Assembly (NCBI GenBank): GCA_964493075.1
Contig: CAZBNU010000005.1
Location: 1 to 44,794 of the forward strand
From: SLFT01 sp964493075
Lineage (GTDB): Bacteria > Hydrogenedentota > Hydrogenedentia > Hydrogenedentales > CAITNO01
Length of the DNA stretch: 44,794 nucleotides
Reading direction: 5' to 3'
Numbering within the stretch: position 1 is the stretch's first letter; each line of letters opens with the position of its first letter. The position numbers and the translations under genes were made by a program. The notes beneath the pieces were generated by a model. The model had not been told where the DNA came from. It worked only from the letters and a program-made list of their open reading frames with translations, and made no database searches. This document shows, in pieces, positions 1-8,054 of this stretch.

Positions 1-1
1 G

Positions 2-514
2 AAGCCGTGGTCGGACAAATGGACGGCTAATATTGAGGTTAGTCTTGACAGCGCGCCACAGGGTGAGACCGCTGTATTGCCTAATCCCATGAAGATTTCA
101 CAAGCCTTTTCCAAAAAAGGCGGGAGTCTGGTTACAGACCTGTCCACAGGCGCGACACGCTTTACTGTGTCCGAAGATGGCGTGATCACAGATCCCAGAA
201 CCAAACTGGAATGGATTGTCGGACCTGACCATGATACGAATTGTCCGGATGCAGAACAGTGGGTCGCGAATTGTAATGTTGCGGGCGGTAACTGGCGCAT
301 GCCGACCCGACAGGAACTTGCGACGCTTTATCAGAAGGGTATCGGTGACCGAAACATAGACCCTGCATTCGGAACGACCGGCTGGTGGGTGTGGTCTGAA
401 CCACGCAATTCTTTGTCGGTGTGGGGCTTCGACTTCAACGGCGGCCAGGAGGGCTGGAGCTCCCCGGGCCCCTCGCACGACCGCCGGGTTTTTGGTGTGC
501 GTTTGCGAGACTGA
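2..514 (+). CDS. DUF1566 (Lcl C-terminal-like) domain protein, 5' partial
   Basis: The reading frame is open from the first bases of the window to the stop at 512-514, so the gene begins upstream; a TTG at 77 is only an internal codon. About 170 residues are visible. The C-terminal 115 residues look like a DUF1566/Lcl_C domain: a tryptophan- and glycine-rich module with the typical WRMPTRQEL segment, a WVWSEP strand and a terminal RRVFGVRLRD. In other proteins this domain is an extracellular or periplasmic module, often at the end of lipoproteins or membrane-anchored kinases; its biochemical function is not established. The roughly 50 residues before it are not recognised. No signal peptide can be judged because the start is missing. 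A hairpin with a T-run follows at 552. Family call fairly sure; role unknown. Confidence 0.7.
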   Translation, partial: KPWSDKWTANIEVSLDSAPQGETAVLPNPMKISQAFSKKGGSLVTDLSTGATRFTVSEDGVITDPRTKLEWIVGPDHDTNCPDAEQWVANCNVAGGNWRMPTRQELATLYQKGIGDRNIDPAFGTTGWWVWSEPRNSLSVWGFDFNGGQEGWSSPGPSHDRRVFGVRLRD

Positions 515-551
515 TGTAGATCATTTGGTTATTTGATTCTTTTCGGGGTTT

Positions 552-581
552 AGGGGCAGAGCCCCTCACGAATTTTTTTTT
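552..581 (+). terminator. Candidate rho-independent terminator
   Basis: AGGGGC at 552-557 and GCCCCT at 561-566 form a 6-bp GC stem with a 3-nt loop. After a short CACGAA the strand runs into nine T residues (573-581). It lies 38 bases after the DUF1566 stop, in the right place to end that transcript. The spacer between stem and T-run is longer than ideal. Confidence 0.45.
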
Positions 582-734
582 GAGAATATGGCATGGCCCA
601 GTACGAATATCTTCCTATATATAAGGCAGCCTTTGATCTTCAACTCTATTGTGAAGGTATAGAGAAAAACTTCAGTTTCTAATATATTGACTGAGTTGTG
701 ATCAAAATCCGCGTTGTATTTGTAAAGAGCAACT

Positions 735-1157
735 ATGAAAATCGCACATCAATCATGGGTACGCCTGCTGTTTGCATCAGCCATGTTGGCATTGTGGTCG
801 GGAATTGCCTGCGCCTGGCAGGGTTTTGATTGGGATATCTGGCGTGATATCACGGGGGTGGAAGCCCCGAAGGTTGTTTCGCCTCAAGCGGGTGTTCAGG
901 AGTTGACGCCTTTGCTGCTCTCGGACAGCGAGAACAACACGGACCTCGTCAAATGGGATAATCGGCGTAGGGGCATCATCGCTGTGTTGTCCGCATTGCT
1001 TGGCGAACCATCCGCGATCCAGCGTGATAGAAAGCCGCCACAAACAGGCGCGCCCGTGCAGGAAGCAGGCTATACCCGTACTTCAAAACTTAGCACATCG
1101 GCAAAAAACGAGCCCATTTTTCCGGCTCCTAATATCAATATCCTCATATTCAGTTGA
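735..1157 (+). CDS. N-terminal part of secreted alpha/beta hydrolase (cut by scaffold gap)
   Basis: The ATG at 735 opens a frame with a clear signal peptide (KIAHQSW, then a hydrophobic stretch ending in IACAW). About 90 residues without recognised domain follow, up to GAPVQEAGYTRTS. That last peptide is encoded again, in the same frame, immediately after the N-run (1184-1209). The remaining residues up to the stop at 1155-1157 are encoded by contig-end sequence that does not look like the family. Joining 735-1084 to 1210-2023 gives one uninterrupted frame of 387 codons plus stop, a normal secreted dienelactone-hydrolase-like protein. I therefore read this as the front of the gene at 1184-2023, not as a separate 140-residue protein. 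Confidence 0.75.
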   Translation: MKIAHQSWVRLLFASAMLALWSGIACAWQGFDWDIWRDITGVEAPKVVSPQAGVQELTPLLLSDSENNTDLVKWDNRRRGIIAVLSALLGEPSAIQRDRKPPQTGAPVQEAGYTRTSKLSTSAKNEPIFPAPNINILIFS

Positions 1158-1209
1158 TTGTTTTATTCTTTTCNNNNNNNNNNCAGGAAGCAGGCTATAC
1201 CCGTACTTC
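1059..1209 (+). repeat. 26-bp exact direct repeat flanking the scaffold gap
   Basis: Bases 1059-1084 are identical to 1184-1209, and the second copy begins directly after the last N. The most likely cause is two contigs overlapping by 26 bases that the scaffolder placed side by side instead of merging. The alternative is a target-site duplication around an unassembled insertion. Confidence 0.85.
1174..1183. other. Scaffold gap of 10 N
   Basis: Ten undetermined bases. The round number suggests a scaffolding placeholder and not a measured gap. It falls inside the alpha/beta hydrolase gene. Confidence 0.99.
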
Positions 1210-2023
1210 TGTGCTGATTCCAGGTGAGGTGGACGACCCCATTACCGCCTATTTGCTCCGTCCTGAGACCCCTGTTAGCGAGCCTGCCCCGGTGATGATT
1301 GTGCTGCACCAGACACAGGCACCCGGCAAAGACGAAGCCTGTGGTTTGACTGGCGACCCGGAGATGGCTTTTGCGGTGGAACTCGTACGGCGCGGGTATA
1401 TCTGCGTTGCTCCTGACGTTATTGGTTTTGGCGGGCGCACCCCGGATGGCTCGGAACCTTATCACGGCGCCCACGACTTTTATCGCAGGCATCCGCAGTG
1501 GTCGTTTTTCGGCAAGATGAACTGGGACCTGAGCCGGGTGGTGGATTACATTGAGCATCTCCCCGGGGCGGACGCAGAACGCATCGGTGTTATCGGTCAT
1601 TCCCACGGCGCTTATGGCGCACTAATGGGCGCAGCCTTCGAACCGCGTATCGGCGCGGTGATAGCCAGCTGCGGCTTCACCACGCTTCGTGCGGACCCGA
1701 ATCCCGATCGGTGGAGCCACCTCACTGCATTGCTGCCGCGTCTCGGCTTCTACCGCGACGAAATCAGCAAAGCACCTTTTGACTGGCACGAGGTGCTGGC
1801 ATGCATTGCACCCCGCCCACTATTCAACTGGGCAACCAAGGAAGACAGCATCTTTCCAAATACGGCAAATCTGGTTGAGGTTTATGAACAAGTACACGGC
1901 GTTTATGCCCTGTACAATGCTGAGTCAAATTTCGAAGGCCGACTTGCTCCGGGCGGCCACGCCTTTCCCGAAGAAGCACGGGAAGAAGCCTATACGTGGC
2001 TTGACAGGCAGTTTCAAAAATAA
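1184..2023 (+). CDS. Alpha/beta hydrolase (dienelactone hydrolase/acetyl-esterase-like), catalytic part
   Basis: This is the catalytic portion of an exported serine hydrolase whose first part lies at 735-1084. The family cleaves esters, often acetyl or other acyl groups on carbohydrates; the substrate here cannot be read from sequence. Visible elements are the oxyanion-hole strand VMIVLHQTQ, the nucleophile elbow GHSHG (Ser codon near 1601), an acid loop containing KEDSIFPN, and the catalytic His in GGHAFPEE near the C-terminus. All three triad positions are therefore present. The N-terminal signal peptide in the upstream fragment places it in the periplasm or outside the cell. After the stop comes the 250-bp inverted-repeat element at 2038. 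The family call is solid and the substrate unknown. Confidence 0.82.
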   Translation, partial: QEAGYTRTSVLIPGEVDDPITAYLLRPETPVSEPAPVMIVLHQTQAPGKDEACGLTGDPEMAFAVELVRRGYICVAPDVIGFGGRTPDGSEPYHGAHDFYRRHPQWSFFGKMNWDLSRVVDYIEHLPGADAERIGVIGHSHGAYGALMGAAFEPRIGAVIASCGFTTLRADPNPDRWSHLTALLPRLGFYRDEISKAPFDWHEVLACIAPRPLFNWATKEDSIFPNTANLVEVYEQVHGVYALYNAESNFEGRLAPGGHAFPEEAREEAYTWLDRQFQK

Positions 2024-2037
2024 GGTTTAATCTAAAA

Positions 2038-2288
2038 CAACTATGAATGATAAGCAAAAAAATGGGGACTGCCCTCGGCGCATACAAGTGCCACAAATCA
2101 CATGTTTAACCTGATGCGCCAGGGCTGTCCCCGCTTTTTTGCGGCTTTGACACATACGCCCGAAAAAATCGGGGACAGTTCCGTCGCCGGGCCTTTACTG
2201 CAAGAAACTGCTCTCGCATTAAACCAGGTGCCCATTATTCCCTCCGTCAATATTTGAAATCGCAACGGGAACAGTCCCCATTTTTTCT
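2038..2288 (+). mobile_element. Inverted-repeat element, copy 1 (MITE-like)
   Basis: The core of 230 bases (2057-2286) is bounded by a perfect 15-bp terminal inverted repeat: AAAAAATGGGGACTG at 2057-2071 and its reverse complement at 2272-2286. Inside are two more copies of the GGGGACAG/CTGTCCCC motif in opposite orientation (near 2125 and 2171). Two small hairpins are also present, CCGC-T6-GCGG at 2131-2144 and CCGA-A5-TCGG at 2160-2172. A second copy with an identical core length lies at 23344-23573, and homology extends about 19 bases further to the left in both. No intact ORF is shared, so it is non-autonomous, resembling a MITE or a REP/BIME-type repeat. It fills most of the 311-base gap between the hydrolase and the ceramidase-like gene. 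Confidence 0.8.
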
Positions 2289-2334
2289 CCTAACCCCACC
2301 TTGGCTTGATAGCGAACAAAATTCGCGTGGGGTA

Positions 2335-3717
2335 CTACTCTGTCTCGCGCGCCAGATGCTCGACCGCATCCAGGATGCGCGCTTCGAGTCCGGTCTTCCA
2401 TACGTTGGGCATGCCGTAAATCAACTGGGCGCTCGCGCCTTCATAGCCGCCTTCTTCCAGCACCCGCTCGGAGGGCAGGTATGACATGAGGTCGTTCGCA
2501 TAGCCCATGACAAACGTGTCCTCACCCAGCCGTTCCTTAATGCGAAGGGCATACTCCACCATGACTTCGCCGCCGATGGTTACCAGTTGTTGGTCACCCA
2601 GCCGCCACAGCTGCACTGGCACCGGCCATGCCGTTGGCAGACTCCCTTTCCGTTCCAGCCGGTCGAGCATCCATTGATTGCATAGATGCTGATACCCCTC
2701 CGTGGTTTCGACTCGTTCCAGGTAGGTTTTCGCATCCGGGGCCGGTTCAAGGTCAAGCAGCACTTCATTGTAGGCTGTGCGAAGATGCGCTTCAAGGGGA
2801 CGCATGGGTTCTTCCAACACACAGGTTACCGCTGCGGCTAATGTTTTACCTTGTTGTTGCGCCCGTGCAACAGTGCGTCCCAGCCGGGGCATGGCTTTCT
2901 GGTCGCCGCCGCACCCGGCGAAATAGAGGGCTGTAGTTCCCGGATAATCTTCTTCGAGAAATGCCTGTGCGAACCCGGTAAAATCGCCACTGAACAGGTT
3001 TCCCGCCAAAGACGTCGGATGACAGGCATAGCCGAAAACAATCGCAGCGAGACTGCCGTCCTCCCGTGTCACACGCAGCGTCGGCACAGAGTAGTCGGAA
3101 GGGCCAACCGGAACAGTGGCTGGCGTCATGGCTGCTTCGTTGTTGTTGCGGTTGTTGACAGCAATACGGGTGATACCGTTTCCGGAGAATAGCGCGGCAG
3201 GCGCAAGGGCGTTCAGCGCTTCACCAACTAAAGTGACAATTTTGTCTTCAAGGGCAGCGGTGTACCGCATGACGGCGGCTTCCTGTTCATCATTCATGGG
3301 ATACATGCAGCGCAGTGAATCGCCGACGACCGGGCCGCCGTGGGTATGCGACCCGCTCAGGATGATTTGGGCACGGCTTAAACCGTGGTTTAATTCAATA
3401 CGATCGCGAATGCGGTCGGAGACGGTTTTGGGGAAACCAAGCAGATCGCTGGTAACCAGCACAGCACGGTTGCCTTCCCCATCCTGCAAGGCGAGCGCCT
3501 TTGCAAACAGCGGAAGCAATACCCCTTCCGAGGGTTGGGTGCGCGAGGCAAATCCACCCATCCACACGGGTTCGTCCGGGGTAATCTCAACACGCGCTAT
3601 GCCTGCTTTCCAAGGCGTTTTGAGGCCTGTCTCCTCTGCCTCAATGTTTTGGAACGGCATGAGAAATAAGACACAGAACAATAACACAAAATAAGCAGGT
3701 GTGATACGAATAAGCAT
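2335..3717 (-). CDS. Neutral/alkaline ceramidase-like exported hydrolase
   Basis: 460 residues matching the N-terminal catalytic domain of neutral/alkaline non-lysosomal ceramidases, zinc amidases. After a signal peptide (hydrophobic AYFVLLFCVLFLMPF, cleavage near IEAEE) comes the family opening KAGIARVEITPDEPVWMGGF. It is followed by VTSDLLGF, the metal-binding SGSHTHGGP, and GYACHPTSL with a further His. The protein is shorter than true ceramidases, which carry an extra C-terminal Ig-like domain, so the substrate may not be ceramide; environmental bacteria have many such short paralogues. The start ATG at 3717 has an AAGGATG Shine-Dalgarno. It is divergent from the PQQ-propeller gene at 3924, with about 200 bases for shared control. 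Confident on family, unsure on substrate. Confidence 0.8.
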   Translation of the reverse strand: MLIRITPAYFVLLFCVLFLMPFQNIEAEETGLKTPWKAGIARVEITPDEPVWMGGFASRTQPSEGVLLPLFAKALALQDGEGNRAVLVTSDLLGFPKTVSDRIRDRIELNHGLSRAQIILSGSHTHGGPVVGDSLRCMYPMNDEQEAAVMRYTAALEDKIVTLVGEALNALAPAALFSGNGITRIAVNNRNNNEAAMTPATVPVGPSDYSVPTLRVTREDGSLAAIVFGYACHPTSLAGNLFSGDFTGFAQAFLEEDYPGTTALYFAGCGGDQKAMPRLGRTVARAQQQGKTLAAAVTCVLEEPMRPLEAHLRTAYNEVLLDLEPAPDAKTYLERVETTEGYQHLCNQWMLDRLERKGSLPTAWPVPVQLWRLGDQQLVTIGGEVMVEYALRIKERLGEDTFVMGYANDLMSYLPSERVLEEGGYEGASAQLIYGMPNVWKTGLEARILDAVEHLARETE

Positions 3718-3799
3718 GACATCATCCTTGTTAGCAGTAACAGCATCAGCATACGGTAGTTATATACAGGGTAATGCCATAGAAGACGAGAAATCAATT

Positions 3800-3826
3800 A
3801 TATCTCCCCGAAATATCTCCCCGAAA
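3800..3826 (+). repeat. 13-bp tandem duplication
   Basis: ATATCTCCCCGAA occurs twice in succession (3800-3812 and 3813-3825) in the space between the divergent ceramidase-like and PQQ genes. It may be a replication slip or a doubled regulatory site; nothing further supports either. Confidence 0.5.
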
Positions 3827-3923
3827 CTGAATGCGGTAGTTATTGGTCACATGTTGCGACAAAGAAACGGAACAGGATAGTATTGACAGTTAAAGCGAAC
3901 TTCTCGGAAAGGACGGCTACAAA

Positions 3924-5270
3924 ATGCGCATTTCATTACCAACGGTTATCTTTTGCCTCACGTTGGCTTCTATTGGTGTCTTCGCGGAGACGGGCTCCAA
4001 CTGGCCTCAGTTTCGTGGACCGGGTGCGCGGGGTATTTCCGAAGGGACTGCATTGCCCGTGCAGTGGACTGCTGAGGAAAATGTCGCATGGAAGACCGAT
4101 ATTCCGGGGCGAGGCTGGTCGTCGCCGATTGTCTGGGGAAACCAGATATTTCTGACCACAGTAGTCAATACAGGTGAATCTGAAGAACCGAAGAAAGGCC
4201 TGTATATGGGGGGGAACCGTCTTGAGGCGCCGGAATCGGTGCATCAGTGGCAGGTCTACTGTCTGGATGTGGAGTCCGGATCGGTGCTCTGGCAAAAGCA
4301 GGTGTATGAAGGCCCACCGCCAGCTCCCATACACGTTAAAAACAGCTATGCCTCGGAAACACCTGTCACGGACGGTGAACGGGTCTACGCCTATTTTGGT
4401 AATCTCGGCATCTGGTGTTTTGATATGGACGGCAATGAGGTCTGGACGAAGGCCATGGAACCGCGCAAGATGGCTTTCGGATGGGGTACCGCCGCATCGC
4501 CCCTACTGCATGGCGATCGGCTCTACATTGTCAACGACAATATGGAGGATTCCTGTCTGTTGGCGTTGGATAAGAAAACGGGAGAAGAACTGTTGCGTAT
4601 CCCCCGGGATGAAAAAAGCAACTGGTCCACGCCCTACGTGTGGGAAAACGATCTGCGCACCGAAATTGTCACGCCCGGCAGTGGCTTGGTGCGTTCCTAT
4701 GATTTGGACGGCAATCTGCTCTGGTCGTTCAAGGGAATGTCCACCATCACCATCGCCACGCCCTATGCGGCCCACGGACTGCTTTATGTAAGTTCCGGAT
4801 ATGTCGGCGACAAACGGCGTCCGCTGTACGCCATAAAGCCTGGCGCAAACGGCGATATCTCGCTGGAACCGGGGGAGACCTCCAACACATGGATCACCTG
4901 GTCGCATCCCCAGGCAGCCCCCTATAATCCCACATCGCTTGTGTACGGCGACTATCTCTACGTGCTTTACGACCGGGGCGATATTGCCTGTTTTAATGCC
5001 AAGGATGGTTCCGTGGTATATGAACGCACACGGATTCCTGACGGCGGCGCCTATTCCGCATCTCCCTGGGCTTACGGCGACAACCTGTTCTGCCTTAACG
5101 AAGATGGCGTCACCTTTGTCATAAAGGCCGGACCTGCCTTTGAAGTGGTAGGCAGCAATCCATTGGCCGAAGACGACATGGGGATGGCCACTCCCGCGAT
5201 TGTGGGCGATCGCCTGATCCTCCGCACCGCCACCCGAGTCTATTGCATAAGGAATACAGGCGCAAAATAG
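3924..5270 (+). CDS. Exported PQQ-like beta-propeller repeat protein
   Basis: 448 residues. A signal peptide (MRISLPTVIFCLTLASIGVFAE) precedes the sequence NWPQFRGPGARGISEG, the hallmark opening of the PQQ-like beta-propeller proteins abundant in Planctomycetes and related phyla. Repeats with W-x-T, VYAYFG, SGSVLWQ, LLALDKKTGEELLR and DGNLLWSF motifs follow through to the end, giving an eight-bladed BamB-like propeller. No residues of a quinoprotein dehydrogenase active site are apparent, so an enzymatic role is doubtful; a binding or scaffold role outside the cytoplasm is more likely. AAAGGA at 3909-3914 is a good ribosome site for the ATG at 3924. It runs toward the DUF1080 gene, with a possible shared terminator hairpin between them. 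Confidence 0.85.
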   Translation: MRISLPTVIFCLTLASIGVFAETGSNWPQFRGPGARGISEGTALPVQWTAEENVAWKTDIPGRGWSSPIVWGNQIFLTTVVNTGESEEPKKGLYMGGNRLEAPESVHQWQVYCLDVESGSVLWQKQVYEGPPPAPIHVKNSYASETPVTDGERVYAYFGNLGIWCFDMDGNEVWTKAMEPRKMAFGWGTAASPLLHGDRLYIVNDNMEDSCLLALDKKTGEELLRIPRDEKSNWSTPYVWENDLRTEIVTPGSGLVRSYDLDGNLLWSFKGMSTITIATPYAAHGLLYVSSGYVGDKRRPLYAIKPGANGDISLEPGETSNTWITWSHPQAAPYNPTSLVYGDYLYVLYDRGDIACFNAKDGSVVYERTRIPDGGAYSASPWAYGDNLFCLNEDGVTFVIKAGPAFEVVGSNPLAEDDMGMATPAIVGDRLILRTATRVYCIRNTGAK

Positions 5271-5278
5271 ACCAAATT

Positions 5279-5307
5279 GCGGGTTGGGTGAAGATTCGCG
5301 AACCCGC
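5279..5307. terminator. Hairpin between convergent genes, possible bidirectional terminator
   Basis: GCGGGTT at 5279-5285 pairs with AACCCGC at 5301-5307 across a 15-base loop. It sits between the convergent PQQ and DUF1080 genes. No strong T-run follows on either side, so termination is only suggested by position. Confidence 0.3.
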
Positions 5308-5315
5308 CTTATATA

Positions 5316-5987
5316 CTATTTCGTATCGATCGGTTTGATGCGCACATTTCGGAACCAGGTTTTGCCGTGGTCGCCCTGGATCATGATGGGGCCGGGTTCG
5401 TTGACACCGCGCCGCAGTGCGCCACCGGTTTCTTTGCTGATGGTGACGTTGTCCTGCACCAGTTTATCGTTTAGTTTGACCGTAAGTTTGTCGCCTACGT
5501 AACGTATCTCGAACTTGTGCCATTCACCAGGCGCGAGGCTCGCATTTTCCAACGGCGCGTACTGGTCGTACACCGCGCCGGCATCGCCTTTGTCCAGGTT
5601 TTCCTTGCCGTGACTGTCGAGAATTTGCACTTCAACTCGTCCTCGCAGATACACGCCGCTGTTGCCGTGGGGGATGGTTTTGTATTCAATCTCCAGTTCA
5701 AAATCTTTGAAGTTGGCCACTGTTGCAAGGTCTCGCCCGTTGTCTTCGTCATTGGCCATGACACCCTCTTCCACCGTCCAAAAGTGGTCCTTGCCGGGCT
5801 GGCGCGCATTCTGCCAACCGTCCAGCGTTTTTCCGTCGAACAGGGTTATCCAGCCATCCGCATCGGCTGCGGGGAGTTGTTCCAGCGGGGTCAGTTCATA
5901 CGCTGGGCGCGCACAGCCGGGCATCATGATGCCTGTGACCAGGACAAGTGCCGTGATTATTGCGAGTTGGATTTTTTTGCTGTTCAT
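5316..5987 (-). CDS. DUF1080 (3-keto-disaccharide hydrolase-type) lipoprotein
   Basis: 223 residues from the ATG at 5987, chosen because GGAG lies 8 bases before it and because it puts the lipobox MMPGC directly after a hydrophobic signal (IQLAIITALVLVTGIM). The mature part opens with GWITLFDGKTLDGWQ and continues with FWTVEEGVM, DFELEIEYKTIPHGNSGVYLRG and PIMIQGDHGKTWFRNVRI. This is the complete DUF1080 jelly-roll pattern. Members of this family include glucoside 3-keto hydrolases acting on oxidised disaccharides, but many have unknown substrates. Anchored as a lipoprotein, it would act outside the inner membrane. No sugar 3-dehydrogenase gene lies next to it. Family certain, substrate inferred only from relatives. 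Confidence 0.88.
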   Translation of the reverse strand: MNSKKIQLAIITALVLVTGIMMPGCARPAYELTPLEQLPAADADGWITLFDGKTLDGWQNARQPGKDHFWTVEEGVMANDEDNGRDLATVANFKDFELEIEYKTIPHGNSGVYLRGRVEVQILDSHGKENLDKGDAGAVYDQYAPLENASLAPGEWHKFEIRYVGDKLTVKLNDKLVQDNVTISKETGGALRRGVNEPGPIMIQGDHGKTWFRNVRIKPIDTK

Positions 5988-6120
5988 TTTTTGCATCTCC
6001 AGTTGTGTTGAATTGATTGCGACCATGAGGCATCATAGCCACTTGTAGTGTTTGATGCAAATTTTGGCTTGGTAATATTCTGGGCTGGGAAAATGAGGTG
6101 GAAGGGGGTGGGTGGGGGCT

Positions 6121-7758
6121 TTATAACGCTTGTACCGTTTGCCTCATGGAAACCGCCGGAAGATGAATTGTATCAAGCGTTTCATTTACTTGTGCCATCA
6201 GGAGTTTCAGTGTTGCAATATCACTTTGATCGATGGCTTGCTTCAACTGTTTCAGGAATTCCTCCTCATCCACGACGCTGCGCACGATACGCGCCAGCAG
6301 ACCGTGTTGTTCGGTAATGTTGATGAGACAGCCCATTTTTTTCGCAGCAAGGGCGAGGGCACGCTGTGCTTCTTCGACCCTTGGCCTTTTCCACCCGGCC
6401 ATTTTGTAGGGTTGTCCTTGCCGCTGTTGGGGAGAACATTCTATCCAGTTTTGGAAAGCACGATGCTGAAAACGAAACCCGTATTCCGGAGCGCGGCGGA
6501 ACCAGATGGACTCCGGTGTCAGTTCGGGTGCTGTAATGGTAACAGCATCAGGCAGACACGCTTGAAGAAAAAGCTCGGTCTCCGCCCGTGTATGATAGTC
6601 GTCCCGGGGACAGGGATAGCAGAGGTGAACTACGGTGAACAGTCCAGCGGCACGGCAATGGCGCAGGCTTGCCCGGATGGCGCTGATGCTCATGTTGCAG
6701 CCGTAAAAGTCTTCAAGCAGGCGCTGACTTCCAGAGGGCACATTGAAGCCTACGGCGCGGCATCCGGAGGCGAACAATAGGTCCGCCAGGGCAGCATCAA
6801 GGGGTTCCGTAAGACCGCCCAGACTGTACAGGGCCATAAAATTTCGCGCCAGCAGGGTTTCCGCGAACTTTGCGAAGGTACTGCTGGATATATGGGATGC
6901 CTCTATGTGAAAGGCGCCTGCGCCATAGTGCTTGCCGAGTAAATTCATTTCGGCAAGGAGGTGTGCTGCGGATTTCTGGAGAGGACGTGCAGAACCCTGC
7001 GTCAGTCCGTAGCCGGAGGTGCAGGTGCATGCGAAACTGATGGGATACAAGGCACAATGTGCCGGGTGTTTTGGCGTGTGCTTTCTGGTAGAAAAATGCT
7101 CCTGTTCTGGCGGTAACAGGTTGCGCACCGGACACACGTTCTTTGGCGAACACGCAACGCCTTTCCGGTTGTGAAAAACCAGACCGGGTATGCGTCCCCA
7201 CGATTCGGGAGTGTGAATACTTTCGGACAAAGCTACCAGGGCGGATACGGGGTCACCTGTGATGCCGGTGTCTACGCTTGCCAAGTTGCCAAGGGCAGCT
7301 GCGCCGTAACGTGTTACATAAGGGCCCATAATCGTCTGGTGTATTCCCGGCGCGCGGTGTCGCAACTTCAAACTGAGTTCTTTGGACGTTTGGTATTCGT
7401 CCCGCGTTTCAATGTACCAGGACACCAGGTCAGGGGCAGGGTCTGCCAGTAATATTTTCAGGGCTGTCAGACGCCAGGGTTCATCCTGTACACCATTCGC
7501 GCATAGCGAAGGGTTGCTGGTTGATAAATATTGTTGGGCAAAATGATGCAGGAAGCCCGCAATATCTTTGTTTCCTTGTGCGGGAACCGTTGTTTCGGTG
7601 GAACAGGACGAGACGGACGCTATAGTTGTCAGGTCGAGGTAGTCTGCCAGCAGTCCTTCGTTGTGCAACATTTCTGCAAGCAATATGGGGGTTGTTTTTG
7701 GACATAGCGTTCCAAGGCATGCCGCATGTCCCGGAACAATAACCAATTTTGTGCGCAT
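6121..7758 (-). CDS. B12-binding/radical-SAM-like protein lacking the CxxxCxxC motif
   Basis: 545 residues from the ATG at 7758, eight bases after GGGGAGGA. The N-terminus (TKLVIVPGHAACLGTLCPKTTPILLAEML) resembles the Rossmann-like B12-binding domain that precedes many radical-SAM enzymes, but the DxHxxG cobalamin signature is not seen. From about residue 238 the sequence follows the radical-SAM barrel closely (YPIS..., GAFHIEASHIS, ALYSLGGLTEPLD, GCRAVGFNVPSGSQRLLEDFYG, HLCYPCPRDD). The expected CxxxCxxC loop is replaced by C235, C244 and C246 in ALYPISFACTCTSGYG. Either it binds a cluster in an atypical way or it has lost SAM chemistry. The last 90 residues are helical and hydrophilic. It stands alone, so its pathway is unknown. 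Confidence 0.65.
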   Translation of the reverse strand: MRTKLVIVPGHAACLGTLCPKTTPILLAEMLHNEGLLADYLDLTTIASVSSCSTETTVPAQGNKDIAGFLHHFAQQYLSTSNPSLCANGVQDEPWRLTALKILLADPAPDLVSWYIETRDEYQTSKELSLKLRHRAPGIHQTIMGPYVTRYGAAALGNLASVDTGITGDPVSALVALSESIHTPESWGRIPGLVFHNRKGVACSPKNVCPVRNLLPPEQEHFSTRKHTPKHPAHCALYPISFACTCTSGYGLTQGSARPLQKSAAHLLAEMNLLGKHYGAGAFHIEASHISSSTFAKFAETLLARNFMALYSLGGLTEPLDAALADLLFASGCRAVGFNVPSGSQRLLEDFYGCNMSISAIRASLRHCRAAGLFTVVHLCYPCPRDDYHTRAETELFLQACLPDAVTITAPELTPESIWFRRAPEYGFRFQHRAFQNWIECSPQQRQGQPYKMAGWKRPRVEEAQRALALAAKKMGCLINITEQHGLLARIVRSVVDEEEFLKQLKQAIDQSDIATLKLLMAQVNETLDTIHLPAVSMRQTVQAL

Positions 7759-8054
7759 CAAAAAAATCCTCCCCGTCGGTTTATGTCACCGACATTGAAA
7801 TCCGAAAGGCCTTAAACTTTGCTGTAGCGCATACACAACATGTGGGTTAAAGGTAAAAACCAACCACCATATATTGAATTTATAGTAACATAGATTCATT
7901 TTGGATGCAACAAAAAAAATATTGGCTTCGAAACACGAAAAGCGGGTTCATAGACATTACCCCAAAGGATCGGTTTTATGATATAACACTACCAGTAGAT
8001 TGGGGATGATGAATAAATACAACATGGTGTGTTTTTCAGTAAAACAAGACAGTA

